Assembly (NCBI GenBank): GCA_020402945.1
Contig: JADBYQ010000090.1
Coordinates: forward strand, 1-58,323
DNA length: 58,323 nucleotides
Direction of reading: 5' to 3'
Source: Cytophagales bacterium
GTDB taxonomy: Bacteria > Bacteroidota > Bacteroidia > Cytophagales > Cyclobacteriaceae
Part shown: one piece after another, positions 50,338-58,323 of the stretch
Layout: every line of letters starts with the position of its first letter
How positions within the stretch are numbered: the first letter of the stretch is position 1
Notes under the pieces: generated by a model
The model's input: the letters and a program-made list of their open reading frames with translations, nothing else
Told to the model about the DNA's origin: nothing
Databases searched by the model: none
Translations under genes and position numbers: made by a program

Positions 50338-51993
50338 ATGTTTGAACCAGTAACAGGATACAAATTTGATCTCCCCAAACATCACAAGTCAATCATTAAG
50401 GTGATTGGTGTGGGTGGCGGAGGTAGCAACGCAGTCAATCATATGTTTCGACAAGGAATTAAAGATGTCGAATTTGTGGTGGCAAACACCGATTTGCAAG
50501 CGCTGAATAGTAGCCCAGTTCCCTACAAATTGCAGCTCGGTGTCAACCTAACCGAGGGCCTTGGATGTGGAGCTAATCCAGAGGTAGGGCGCGCAGCCGC
50601 CTTAGAAAGCAAAGACCAAATCCGCGAAATGCTGGCAGGAACGAAAATGGTTTTTGTGACGGCTGGAATGGGTGGTGGCACTGGAACCGGAGCCGCACCT
50701 GTCATCGCAAAAATTGCAAAGGACATGGATATCCTGACAGTTGGTATCGTCACCGTTCCTTTCTCTTTTGAGGGAAAGAAAAAATTAGGCCAGGCAGAGT
50801 TGGGTATTGAATCGTTCCGCAGTAGCTGCGATACGGTACTCGTTATATTAAACGACAAGCTTCGTGAGATCTATGGCAATTTGTCCATTGGGCAAGCATT
50901 TGGTGAAGCAGACAATGTTCTAACCACAGCTGCGAAAGGAATTGCAGAGATAATTACGCTGGCAGGGTATGTGAATGTGGACTTTCAAGATGTTCGCACA
51001 GTAATGTTGAACGCAGGTGCTGCAGTGATGGGAACCGCGGAAACAAGAGGCGATACCAGGGCAATCAAAGCAGCACAGCAGGCACTGGCTTCTCCGTTGT
51101 TGGATAGCCATAACATCATGGGTTCAAAGAAAATTCTGCTTTCCATTATTTCAGGAGAGCAAGCAGAGTTGCAAATGGACGAGCTCACCACAATAACGGA
51201 ATACATTCAGCAACAGACTGGTGATGAAGCGGAAGTTATTTTTGGTCACGGTGTCGACAGTGCGTTGGGTGATCGAATTCGGGTGACAGTTATTGCCACT
51301 GGCTTTGATACCGTTCAAAAAACAGTCAAGAAGGAAGATAAAAAAGTACATGACCTCGACAAATCTCAAATCCCTCTTTTTGGAGCGGTCGATAATTCTG
51401 TCAATCAACGAGGAGCTGACTTGGAACTAAAATTCAAGGATAACAGTGGCTCACAAAACGCGGAAACGATTAATACAACGCCTCCCGCTGAAGTTCCTGT
51501 GGAAATTCCAAACGTTCAAAAGCCGTTTGACAGACCTATCCTGAAGACAGAAGAAAAGGTAGAGAAAGAATTCCCGAAGCAGGAAGAACGTGCCTATACA
51601 TTTACCCTTTTTGATAAGACCGAAGCAACCGATTCGCAACAGGAAGACGAGGGTGAAGAAAGCTTGTTTGCCGAAGATGATGAGTTTCAGATTGGAAGAG
51701 AGATTTCTGCAGATCAGGTGATCAATAATGATGGCTTGATGGAGGTGCGTAAAACAAGAGCACGACTAGAGCAACAAGCCAAAGAGCGAAGAGAGAAGTT
51801 GAAATCCAATCGCAAGCAAGAAATGACAAAAGAAGAATTCAACGAAAAGTGGACATTGCCAGCTTATTTACGCAGAGGCGTTAAGATGGATAATGTGCCC
51901 CATTCTTCTGAACAGTTTATTTCACGATATAATCTAAATGATGATAATAATTTGTTGGGCAATAATAAGTTTTTGCATGACAATGTGGATTAG
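50338..51993 (+). CDS. ftsZ: Cell division protein FtsZ
   Basis: 551 residues from the ATG at 50338; the longer open frame runs back through the repeat. Tubulin signature GMGGGTGTGAAPVIAKIA, KVIGVGGGGSNAVNHMFRQG, T7 loop region NVDFQDVRTVMLNAGAAVMG. The GTPase core ends about residue 335; a long acidic linker (about 200 residues with many E/K) and a C-terminal segment (about 505-551) follow, longer than in E. coli and typical of Bacteroidota. It forms the Z ring. Confidence 0.97.
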   Translation: MFEPVTGYKFDLPKHHKSIIKVIGVGGGGSNAVNHMFRQGIKDVEFVVANTDLQALNSSPVPYKLQLGVNLTEGLGCGANPEVGRAAALESKDQIREMLAGTKMVFVTAGMGGGTGTGAAPVIAKIAKDMDILTVGIVTVPFSFEGKKKLGQAELGIESFRSSCDTVLVILNDKLREIYGNLSIGQAFGEADNVLTTAAKGIAEIITLAGYVNVDFQDVRTVMLNAGAAVMGTAETRGDTRAIKAAQQALASPLLDSHNIMGSKKILLSIISGEQAELQMDELTTITEYIQQQTGDEAEVIFGHGVDSALGDRIRVTVIATGFDTVQKTVKKEDKKVHDLDKSQIPLFGAVDNSVNQRGADLELKFKDNSGSQNAETINTTPPAEVPVEIPNVQKPFDRPILKTEEKVEKEFPKQEERAYTFTLFDKTEATDSQQEDEGEESLFAEDDEFQIGREISADQVINNDGLMEVRKTRARLEQQAKERREKLKSNRKQEMTKEEFNEKWTLPAYLRRGVKMDNVPHSSEQFISRYNLNDDNNLLGNNKFLHDNVD

Positions 51994-52085
51994 AACAGAA
52001 GTTAGAATGGAGAAGTCAGAATATAGAATTGGCTATTTTGTAGCGAATGCTTCTGACTTCTATATCCTGAATTCTAACGTCTAAC
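51994..52085. repeat. Family-B repeat pair B3 (after ftsZ)
   Basis: Left arm GAAGTTAGAATGGAGAAGTC then AGAATATAGAATTGG; right arm TTCTGACTTCTATATCCTGA then ATTCTAACG. AGAAGTCAGAA pairs with TTCTGACTTCT. Loop about 20 bases. Confidence 0.75.
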
Positions 52086-52246
52086 TAAAGGCATGGCATT
52101 TCCGGTATGACTGGTTTTACTCCATTCGTAGTGGTTGTTGGTGGTAAATATTTTTTGCCGATACCGGAGTGCCTTCTTAAGACCAGACTTTTAGAATAGC
52201 TGTCGTAGATTTTTTGCAGCGTTCTGGTCTGTTGATTTTTTACAGT
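52086..52246. other. Spacer after ftsZ
   Basis: About 160 bp with no gene seen. It contains two direct relatives, GTAGTGGTTGTTGGTGG and GTCGTAGATTTTTTGCAGCG, but no coding potential. Confidence 0.5.
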
Positions 52247-52282
52247 GAAAAGCCCCCCGCCCACTGGCGAGGGGCTTTTTTG
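52247..52282 (+). terminator. Terminator closing the dcw cluster
   Basis: AAAAGCCCC..GGGGCTTTTTTG, 9-bp stem with a GC-rich loop and a T-run. The A-run on the other side means it could also act on the minus strand. Confidence 0.88.
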
Positions 52283-52289
52283 TTTAGTT

Positions 52290-52317
52290 TTTGCGAGAGC
52301 ATTAATTCTTATCTTTA
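52290..52317 (+). promoter_or_regulatory. Possible promoter of the hydrolase-dipeptidase gene
   Basis: TTTG at 52290 and TATCTTTA at 52310 resemble the Bacteroidota -33/-7 boxes, with a 16-base spacer that is slightly short. It lies just after the terminator and 14 bp before the ATG at 52332. Confidence 0.4.
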
Positions 52318-52331
52318 TCAAAATATTTTTT

Positions 52332-53951
52332 ATGAACAAAAGAGTCGTCTACTTCACATTCCCAATTATACTATTGGCCGTCATTTACCTTCTCGGCCCC
52401 GCACCATCAAAACCTAAGTGGGATTTAGCGATGCCAACCGTTCCGCAAGAACCCATGGCTTTAGAGAATTATGTGGCGGATCAAGAGAGCAAACACAAAC
52501 TTAAACCTGACAATGAAGCGCGTATCGTTTGGGCGGATAGCTCAAGGAAAAAGACCGAGTATAGTGTTATTTATCTTCATGGCTTTTCAGCAAGTCAAGA
52601 AGAGGGTGATCCGGTGCATGTCAATTTCGCAAAAAAGTTTAATTGCAATCTTTACCTCGCTCGACTGGCAGACCATGGTGTTGACACCACTGAACAACTT
52701 TTATTGTTTACACCTGACCGGTGGTGGAAAAGCAGCAAAGAGGCACTAGCTATCGGCAAGGCGCTTGGTGATAAAGTTATCATTATGAGCACATCTACGG
52801 GGGGAACAATGGCACTGCTATTGGCTGCTGAGTATCCACAGGATGTACATGCGCTGATCAATTTGTCACCCAATATCCAAATCTTTCATCCGTTGGCCTC
52901 TTTATCCAACAATCCTTGGGGTTTACAACTGGCGCGGAAAGTGATAGGCGGCAATTATAATGTATCGAAACCAATTTACGGTGTGGATATGAAACTGCAA
53001 AATCAGTATTGGAATGACAAATACCGCCTTGAGGCCGTTGGTCAGATGCAGGAAATGTTGGAAGATAAAATGACGGAGCAAACTTTTAAAAGAATAAAGG
53101 CACCTTCATTATCGCTGTACTATTACAAAAATGAGGCAGAACAAGATTCAACGGTGCGGGTGAGTGCTATCCTTAAGATGAATGAGCTATTGGGTACTCC
53201 TGATTCAATGAAAGTCGCGCTGGCCATTCCTTACGCAGGCACGCATGTTATAGGATCGTACATACGCTCAAAAGACGTTTTCTCTGTGGAGCGTGCTGCT
53301 GAAAATTTTGCAGTCGAAAAATTGGGGATGAAGATTAATTATGGGTTGAATCCAACAAAACTAGATGCTTACAAAAATAGTTTGAAGGCCAATCCCGATA
53401 ACGAGCTGATTGACTTAGAGAAATTCATACCGAATATTGTGCTGGATGTTCGCTATGCCACCACCAACAATTTTACCAAAGAAAAAATCTACAATTTGCC
53501 AAAGGCTTATTCGCGCAAGCCTGTCGCCATAGCTTTAAAAAATGCACAAGATGAGTTTAAGAAACTGGGCTACGGCATAAAAGTATACGATGGGTATCGA
53601 CCGTATTCTGCAACTGTAAAATTTTATGAAGTGATGAAAGGGGATACGATGTATGTAGCCAGTCCCTACAAAGGATCCAAGCACAATCGGGGTTGCGCTC
53701 TTGACATCACTTTAGTTGATTTAAAAACGAGAGAAGAATTAAAAATGCCAACCGAATGGGATACTGCTTCGAAGGAAAGCTGGGCAGACGCACCTGTAAG
53801 TGATCCTATGATTGCCAAAAACAGAGAGACCCTAATTTCTGTCATGGAAAAAAGTGGATTTAAAGTTTATTCAGCCGAGTGGTGGCACTTTGATTTTGTC
53901 GGTTGGCAGATGTATGATGTGATGGATATTGAGTTTGGAGAGTTACCCTAA
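52332..53951 (+). CDS. Alpha/beta-hydrolase fused to VanX-type D-Ala-D-Ala dipeptidase
   Basis: 539 residues from the ATG at 52332; the open frame upstream crosses the terminator and is not used. A membrane/signal helix (about 5-23) is followed by an alpha/beta-hydrolase domain (about 75-340): oxyanion region VIYLHGFSASQEEGDP, nucleophile Ser155 in STSTGG (a non-standard GxSxG with Ser at the first position), late His in AGTHVIGSYI. Residues about 355-535 are a DdpX/VanX-like dipeptidase: LDVRYATTNNF, DGYRPYSA, zinc ligands His451 and Asp458 in SKHNRGCALDI, and Glu516/His519 in AEWWHF. Both active sites look complete. It probably acts in the periplasm on cell-wall peptides and an ester or acyl substrate. 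The fusion is unusual. Confidence 0.85.
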   Translation: MNKRVVYFTFPIILLAVIYLLGPAPSKPKWDLAMPTVPQEPMALENYVADQESKHKLKPDNEARIVWADSSRKKTEYSVIYLHGFSASQEEGDPVHVNFAKKFNCNLYLARLADHGVDTTEQLLLFTPDRWWKSSKEALAIGKALGDKVIIMSTSTGGTMALLLAAEYPQDVHALINLSPNIQIFHPLASLSNNPWGLQLARKVIGGNYNVSKPIYGVDMKLQNQYWNDKYRLEAVGQMQEMLEDKMTEQTFKRIKAPSLSLYYYKNEAEQDSTVRVSAILKMNELLGTPDSMKVALAIPYAGTHVIGSYIRSKDVFSVERAAENFAVEKLGMKINYGLNPTKLDAYKNSLKANPDNELIDLEKFIPNIVLDVRYATTNNFTKEKIYNLPKAYSRKPVAIALKNAQDEFKKLGYGIKVYDGYRPYSATVKFYEVMKGDTMYVASPYKGSKHNRGCALDITLVDLKTREELKMPTEWDTASKESWADAPVSDPMIAKNRETLISVMEKSGFKVYSAEWWHFDFVGWQMYDVMDIEFGELP

Positions 53952-54108
53952 ACTGCCTATTCTTTGTTTTTAATGAGAAGATAGTTCGAGTAAAAAGTAA
54001 AAACTTATTCAAAAAAATAAATCAACCTTCTGTAAATTTGTGTAAAAATCATTTAGTTTAGCTTTTAGATATAAAAAGCGTTATTTCGTTAAACAAATCG
54101 CACACTAC

Positions 54109-54609
54109 ATGCCAAGACAACTAATTGTTTTTCTGCTTTTTGCTCATAGCTATGCCAGTGCGCAAGAGAAAACCCAAAAAGAGGTTTATGCCGCCATGGT
54201 TTACAATATCGTCAAGTATGTGCAATGGCCGAATGAAGGGCAGTTGACAGAGTTTACAATAGGCGTGCTGGGCGATGATCAGGTGTATGACCTGATGAGC
54301 AAAGTATATGGTTCAAAAACAAAAGGTGCGGCCAAAATTGTAATTAAAAAACTTGCAGGCACAGACGATATAGCCACCTGTCAAGCGGTTTTTATTTCAG
54401 AATCAAAGTCTTCTGCAGTCGCGTCCATCACCAAGGATAAGCCTATTCTTATCATTTCAAATGGGAAGGACTTGACAAAAAAGGGAGGCCATGTCAATTT
54501 TATCGTGGTAGATGGAAAACTGCGTTTCGAATTGAACCCGGCAAACTTTGAAACAGCGGGTCTCAAGTCGTCAAGTGCGTTGTCAAGTATTGCCATTATT
54601 GTTAAATAG
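54109..54609 (+). CDS. YfiR-family (DUF4154) periplasmic protein
   Basis: 166 residues. Signal peptide (IVFLLFAHSYASA), then VYAAMVYNIVKYVQWPNEGQ, FTIGVLGDDQVYDLM, CQAVFISESK, ILIISNGKDLTKKGGHVNFI and a hydrophobic C-terminal strand typical of YfiR/DUF4154. In Pseudomonas YfiR restrains a membrane diguanylate cyclase; elsewhere it precedes TonB receptors and sensor proteins. It lies 49 bp before the TonB-dependent receptor gene, so they are probably co-expressed. Confidence 0.88.
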   Translation: MPRQLIVFLLFAHSYASAQEKTQKEVYAAMVYNIVKYVQWPNEGQLTEFTIGVLGDDQVYDLMSKVYGSKTKGAAKIVIKKLAGTDDIATCQAVFISESKSSAVASITKDKPILIISNGKDLTKKGGHVNFIVVDGKLRFELNPANFETAGLKSSSALSSIAIIVK

Positions 54610-54658
54610 ATTAGGCCAATTTAGAACTCTGTTTGTTGTTCACTTAAACCTTACTACC

Positions 54659-56770
54659 ATGTTAAATTTTACAAAATGTTGTGTGTTGTTTATGTCGATT
54701 TTTTTAATTCAAAACGTGCAGGCACAAGACGCAGACTCGCTTATGAACTTGTCGTTGGAGGAATTGATGAATATTCCCATCCAATCGGCTTCAAAAAAGA
54801 AAGAAACCCTATTCGATGCGCCACTATCGAGCTACACCATTTCGGCAGCAGAAATTGAGCGGTCGGGTGCGAATAGCATTCCCGAGGCGCTGCGCCTGGC
54901 ACCGGGTGTAATCGTGCGCGAACAAACCAATGGAGTCTATGATGTTTCCATCCGTGGATTGGACAACTTAACACGGGGAGATGTTAGTTATTCTAGCAGT
55001 AGTTTGAGTTTACTCGTTATGATTGATAACCGCCCGATTTTCAACAACAATCTGGGGGGCACGTTTTGGGAAACACTACCCGTGGAGGTCAGCGATGTTG
55101 AACGAATTGAAGTAGTTAGAGGCCCATCGGCACCACTATTTGGTCCGAACGCAGTTACAGGTGTAATTAACATAATCACTAAGCGAACCACTGCGGTTCG
55201 CAGCCAGGCGGTTGTGCGTGCGGTGGCCGGTTCGCCAAGTTCCCCTATTGCCTCAGCCTTTTTTGGAACGAAACTTAGCGACAAGTTGGACTTCAATGTT
55301 TCAGCCAACTACCAAACGCGTCAGCGAGGTAGCGACTCAGACAATTTGTTAAATCCAGGATCTCTGCCATTACAGTTTGGTCCCACTTCTTCTCTACCAG
55401 CTCCTGTAAAAGGGCTTTTCCCCGATGTCAATCAATCGGTGAGAAGATTTGGAGTTAATACTTTCATCGGCTACAACCCGTCTGAAAAAGTGCAATTAGA
55501 TTTTAGCGCGGGCTACCAAAACAGTGGCTCGCAGAAATCATTTTTAGCTAATTCTGCTTCTAATTTGGGCTGGAATGAGGCGTACTCGGGGTACGCCAAT
55601 TTTGCCGCGAGGATCCATGGGCTGTCGGTACGCACGTCCCTCTGGAGCGGTTATGAAGATCTTAGCTATAAAGCGCCTCCCGGCCGTTATGATTTTAAGG
55701 TGTTTGATTTTATGGCTGAATATGAAATCAAAATTGGTAAATTAGGTTCAATTGTTCCAGGGGTAAGTTACATGTCTGCCAACTTTGATGATAGTAAATA
55801 CCAATCGCCAACCGAAACGACATTCTTTGCTGGGAAGAGCCAGGATATTAGAACATTATCTGGTTTTGTTCGCACCGACTGGAATTTTACAGAAAAATGG
55901 CGAGTGATTGCAGCAGCGCGTTTGGATAAATTCAGTGTGCCGGATGCAAGTTACATCGCGTATGAATTCGCTTCCACTTATTCCCTCAACGAGGCCAACT
56001 TGGTGCGTGCTGCAGTCACACGAAGTAATAGTGGATCATTTGTGGGAAACAACTATGTCGATTTTACAGGTGTGGTGGCGATTCTGGGCAATCAGAATAC
56101 GAAGCTGTTTGTAGTCAATATGATAGAAGTGGGCTACCGAACAAAGTTATCAGATCGTTTTCAAATTGACTTGGACGTCTTCCAACAAAAGGGCAGCAAT
56201 GTTGTAGCATACATGGTTAGTGGTTTTCAATCACCGGCACCCGGAGTTGTTGTTCCTTCATTGATTCAGTTGCAAGGCACCCCTATCGAAAGCACTCAAC
56301 AAGGCTTCACGCTTTCATTCAATTATATACTAAACCAACGAGTACAGTTTAAGCCCTTCATCACCTACCAATCCACAGAGACAAAAAATTTCCCCGATCA
56401 ATATGTGTTACCATCCTTGGCGCCCGTTACTTACAGCACTATTTCCCACAAGGCAGCTCCTGCTTTTTTTGGTGGGTGGTATTTCAACTACAACCAAGAA
56501 AAATGGAATGTTAATATAAGTGGATATTATATGGGCGAACAGGAGAAATATGCGGGCAATCTTAGTTTTCCAGCACCGCCAGTGCCAGTCGATACTAATC
56601 CATCGAAATTTCTTTTGAATGCACAGGTGGGTTATAATTTCACCAAGTCGCTCTCGGCTTTTGCAACTGGGCGGAACCTCCTGAATCAGACGGGCAGAGA
56701 GTTTGGCTATACTGATAAGATTGGGTCATTCTACGGATTCGGCTTAAACTTGAATTTTTCTAAGAATTGA
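54659..56770 (+). CDS. TonB-dependent receptor
   Basis: 703 residues from the ATG at 54659. Signal peptide (VLFMSIFLIQNVQAQ), then LMNLSLEELMNIPIQSASKK, a TonB-box-like start, plug domain (about 45-165: IPEALRLAPGVIVREQT, VERIEVVRGPSAPLFGPNAV, GVINIITKRT) and a 22-strand type barrel ending in the terminal strand FYGFGLNLNFSKN. There is no carboxypeptidase-like N-terminal domain, unlike SusC proteins. The ligand is unknown; the YfiR and 7TM neighbours suggest a signalling link. Confidence 0.9.
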   Translation: MLNFTKCCVLFMSIFLIQNVQAQDADSLMNLSLEELMNIPIQSASKKKETLFDAPLSSYTISAAEIERSGANSIPEALRLAPGVIVREQTNGVYDVSIRGLDNLTRGDVSYSSSSLSLLVMIDNRPIFNNNLGGTFWETLPVEVSDVERIEVVRGPSAPLFGPNAVTGVINIITKRTTAVRSQAVVRAVAGSPSSPIASAFFGTKLSDKLDFNVSANYQTRQRGSDSDNLLNPGSLPLQFGPTSSLPAPVKGLFPDVNQSVRRFGVNTFIGYNPSEKVQLDFSAGYQNSGSQKSFLANSASNLGWNEAYSGYANFAARIHGLSVRTSLWSGYEDLSYKAPPGRYDFKVFDFMAEYEIKIGKLGSIVPGVSYMSANFDDSKYQSPTETTFFAGKSQDIRTLSGFVRTDWNFTEKWRVIAAARLDKFSVPDASYIAYEFASTYSLNEANLVRAAVTRSNSGSFVGNNYVDFTGVVAILGNQNTKLFVVNMIEVGYRTKLSDRFQIDLDVFQQKGSNVVAYMVSGFQSPAPGVVVPSLIQLQGTPIESTQQGFTLSFNYILNQRVQFKPFITYQSTETKNFPDQYVLPSLAPVTYSTISHKAAPAFFGGWYFNYNQEKWNVNISGYYMGEQEKYAGNLSFPAPPVPVDTNPSKFLLNAQVGYNFTKSLSAFATGRNLLNQTGREFGYTDKIGSFYGFGLNLNFSKN

Positions 56771-56781
56771 TCTTTTTTAGA

Positions 56782-56812
56782 AACCTGCATCGGTGAACGA
56801 TGCGGGTTTTAT
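56782..56812 (+). terminator. Terminator after TonB-dependent receptor
   Basis: AACCTGCATCG-GTGAA-CGATGCGGGTT, 11-bp stem with one wobble, followed by TTTATT, 11 bp after the receptor stop codon. Confidence 0.82.
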
Positions 56813-56879
56813 TCTCCGTATTTGAGGTTAGGCTTTGAGGTAAGCACAAGACTTCTGTAAATTGCCTTCACCAAAACAA

Positions 56880-58323
56880 ATGGCTACAGTAAAAACCCAA
56901 ATCAGATGTAGGTTTTATGTCTATGTCTTTGTCTCTTGCTTTTTATTTTTTTTTGAATGCCTGCCCCTGCAGTTGGCTGCCCAGAATGATACGGTAATAT
57001 TAGACAAGGCGGATACAATCATCGAGTTAGGTTATTATGCGAAATACTTTATCGACAAGAATGCGACACTGGGTATAGATGAGATCTCCAGTCCATCCAT
57101 GAAGTCTGCTTTTCAGACAGCAAAAGAGGAGGTTCCTAATTTTATTTATGAAAAGGGAAGGATATGGTGCAGAATTTCGGTTAGGAACGACATGAAAGAA
57201 GACGCCTACCTTCAAATATCTTACCCTTTTTTGCGGTATGTCGATGTCTATCTTCCCAAAGGCAATGGGCAGTATTCTATCGAATCAACTGGTTTTATGA
57301 GGCCGTTTAATACGCGCGGTTTTCCCAACAATAATTTCTTAGTAAAAATTCGGGTTGAAACTTCCCAAACAATTACTTTCTTTACCAGCTTCCAATCTGT
57401 AGGATCTGTATTTGTGCCATTAAAAATTGGTAGCCTTCGATCCTTGACGGAATACAATCGAGCCTCTGAATTCATTTCTTTGGCAGTGATTGGTTTGATG
57501 TTGGTCATGTTTTTCTACAACCTCTCTTTGTTCGTCTTCTTAAACGATCGGGTTTACATCTACTATCTCTGTTACCTTGCATCCGCCATATTTTACACAC
57601 TGTTTGTTGCGGGGTACTTTTTCGAATGGTTTTGGCCTGATTTCCCAAAAGCAAATGTCGGCTGGTGGCAGGTTGGCCTGCTAGGTTGGTCGCTCACCCT
57701 TTTTGCTAACAAACTGCTGGAGGTAAAAGAAAATCTACCCAAAATTTATAATTTCTCCTACCTGATTTATGCCATCTCGTTGTTTATCTGTCTTAGCACA
57801 TTTTCAATTTTCAAGTTTGACCCCTTTGTCGACTATGCGGTGAAAGTGTTGAACGTGATAGCCCCTGTTTATTTCTTAGTCTGCCTAGCGTCACGAAAGA
57901 CAAAAATTACATTATTTCTTCTGATCGGATGGATTCCGTTTTTAATTTCTTTGTTCCTCGTAGCTTTGATTTTTGATGGTATTTTTTATAATGAGTTTTT
58001 GAGAGTTCACGCAATTGAACTGGGTATGGCGTGGGAAGTCACCGCCTTTTCGCTCGTTCTGGGCTATCGTTTTAATCTTGTAAGGAAGGAGAAGATGAAA
58101 ATGCAAGCAGAGAACCTACGCTTGGTATCTGAGCAAAACCAACTATTAGAAAAAAAAGTGGCTGAGCGCACGCACGAAGTAGAAGAACAGAAGCAGGAAT
58201 TGCAAGCTCAAAATGAAGAGTTGGTGACCCAGCACGAGAAACTGGCCGAGCAAAATGCCACCATCGAAAACCAAAAGCATGAAGTGCAAGCGCAAAATGA
58301 AGAACTGGTGGCGCAGCAAGATA
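56880..58323 (+). CDS. 7TM-DISM membrane sensor protein (3' end outside window)
   Basis: 481 codons are visible from the ATG at 56880; the gene runs off the window. Signal peptide or first helix (about 11-34), a periplasmic 7TMR-DISMED2-like beta domain (about 40-190, IWCRISVRNDMKEDAYLQIS, FLRYVDVYLPKG), seven membrane helices (about 200-405), then a coiled coil that repeats QKQELQAQNEELV and QKHEVQAQNEELV. In this family the missing C-terminus is usually a histidine kinase, cyclase or phosphatase; which one cannot be seen. It follows the receptor terminator by 67 bp. Confidence 0.88.
   Translation, partial: MATVKTQIRCRFYVYVFVSCFLFFFECLPLQLAAQNDTVILDKADTIIELGYYAKYFIDKNATLGIDEISSPSMKSAFQTAKEEVPNFIYEKGRIWCRISVRNDMKEDAYLQISYPFLRYVDVYLPKGNGQYSIESTGFMRPFNTRGFPNNNFLVKIRVETSQTITFFTSFQSVGSVFVPLKIGSLRSLTEYNRASEFISLAVIGLMLVMFFYNLSLFVFLNDRVYIYYLCYLASAIFYTLFVAGYFFEWFWPDFPKANVGWWQVGLLGWSLTLFANKLLEVKENLPKIYNFSYLIYAISLFICLSTFSIFKFDPFVDYAVKVLNVIAPVYFLVCLASRKTKITLFLLIGWIPFLISLFLVALIFDGIFYNEFLRVHAIELGMAWEVTAFSLVLGYRFNLVRKEKMKMQAENLRLVSEQNQLLEKKVAERTHEVEEQKQELQAQNEELVTQHEKLAEQNATIENQKHEVQAQNEELVAQQD

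Noticed and set aside
52245-52331. Upstream start for the hydrolase-dipeptidase
   Set aside because: It would begin within the dcw terminator; the membrane/signal helix follows the ATG at 52332.

Overview
The window looks like a chromosomal segment of a Bacteroidota bacterium, most likely of the order Cytophagales. Supporting signs are an alternative GlmU-type nucleotidyltransferase, a PafA-type alkaline phosphatase, a head-GIN-domain protein, a TonB-dependent receptor, MurE with the meso-DAP motif DNPR, a type B ribosomal protein L31, A-rich leaders without Shine-Dalgarno sites, and many short intergenic repeats. The assignment is inferred from gene content, not from a marker-gene search.

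Layout. Positions 1-1470 hold no convincing intact gene: there is a leucine-dehydrogenase-like fragment, GC-rich repeated DNA and three REP-like palindromes. From 1473 to 6001 (minus strand) lies an apparent envelope-stress/export operon: MacA-like adaptor, ABC ATPase, MacB-like permease, ECF sigma factor, small membrane protein and a Spy/CpxP-like protein. Positions 6178-9732 carry a membrane-anchored unknown, a YHYH-domain lipoprotein, an intact REP-associated transposase (RAYT) between inverted REPs, an IS5-type transposase remnant and a GIN-domain protein. Positions 9958-13585 hold pruA, a YjjG-like phosphatase, an ArsR-like regulator and a carboxypeptidase-regulatory-like protein. Positions 13588-14281 hold a tRNA-Pro gene whose promoter and 5' end are present three times around a GIY-YIG nuclease gene.

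Positions 14306-31822 are mostly housekeeping: a WG-repeat protein, pafA, an SNF-family transporter, a minus-strand run (alt-glmU, holB, peptidylprolyl isomerase, dTDP-rhamnose-reductase-like), Uma2-like, rpmE2, a Wzi/RemB-like barrel, an MsbA-like exporter, gmhA and yifB/comM. Positions 32009-33302 are a graveyard: an intact antitoxin next to a frameshifted PIN toxin, a decayed RAYT element with inverted REPs, and a truncated sterol desaturase.

From 34803 to 52282 runs a nearly complete dcw cell-wall/division cluster (mraZ, rsmH, ftsL, ftsI, murE, mraY, murD, ftsW, murG, murC, ftsQ, ftsA, ftsZ), opening with three 10-bp MraZ-type operator repeats and closing with a strong hairpin terminator. 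Two four-helix-bundle (S23-family) genes sit inside it. Almost every real spacer in the cluster carries one of two repeat families, usually as an inverted pair. One pair brackets an S23 gene with a 19-bp perfect inverted repeat; the others enclose no gene. This resembles the intervening sequences of 23S rRNA, but within a protein-coding operon, and it is the most unusual signal in the window.

After the cluster come an unusual alpha/beta-hydrolase plus VanX-type D-Ala-D-Ala dipeptidase fusion, then a YfiR-like protein, a TonB-dependent receptor and a 7TM-DISM sensor cut off by the window end, which together look like a sensory module.
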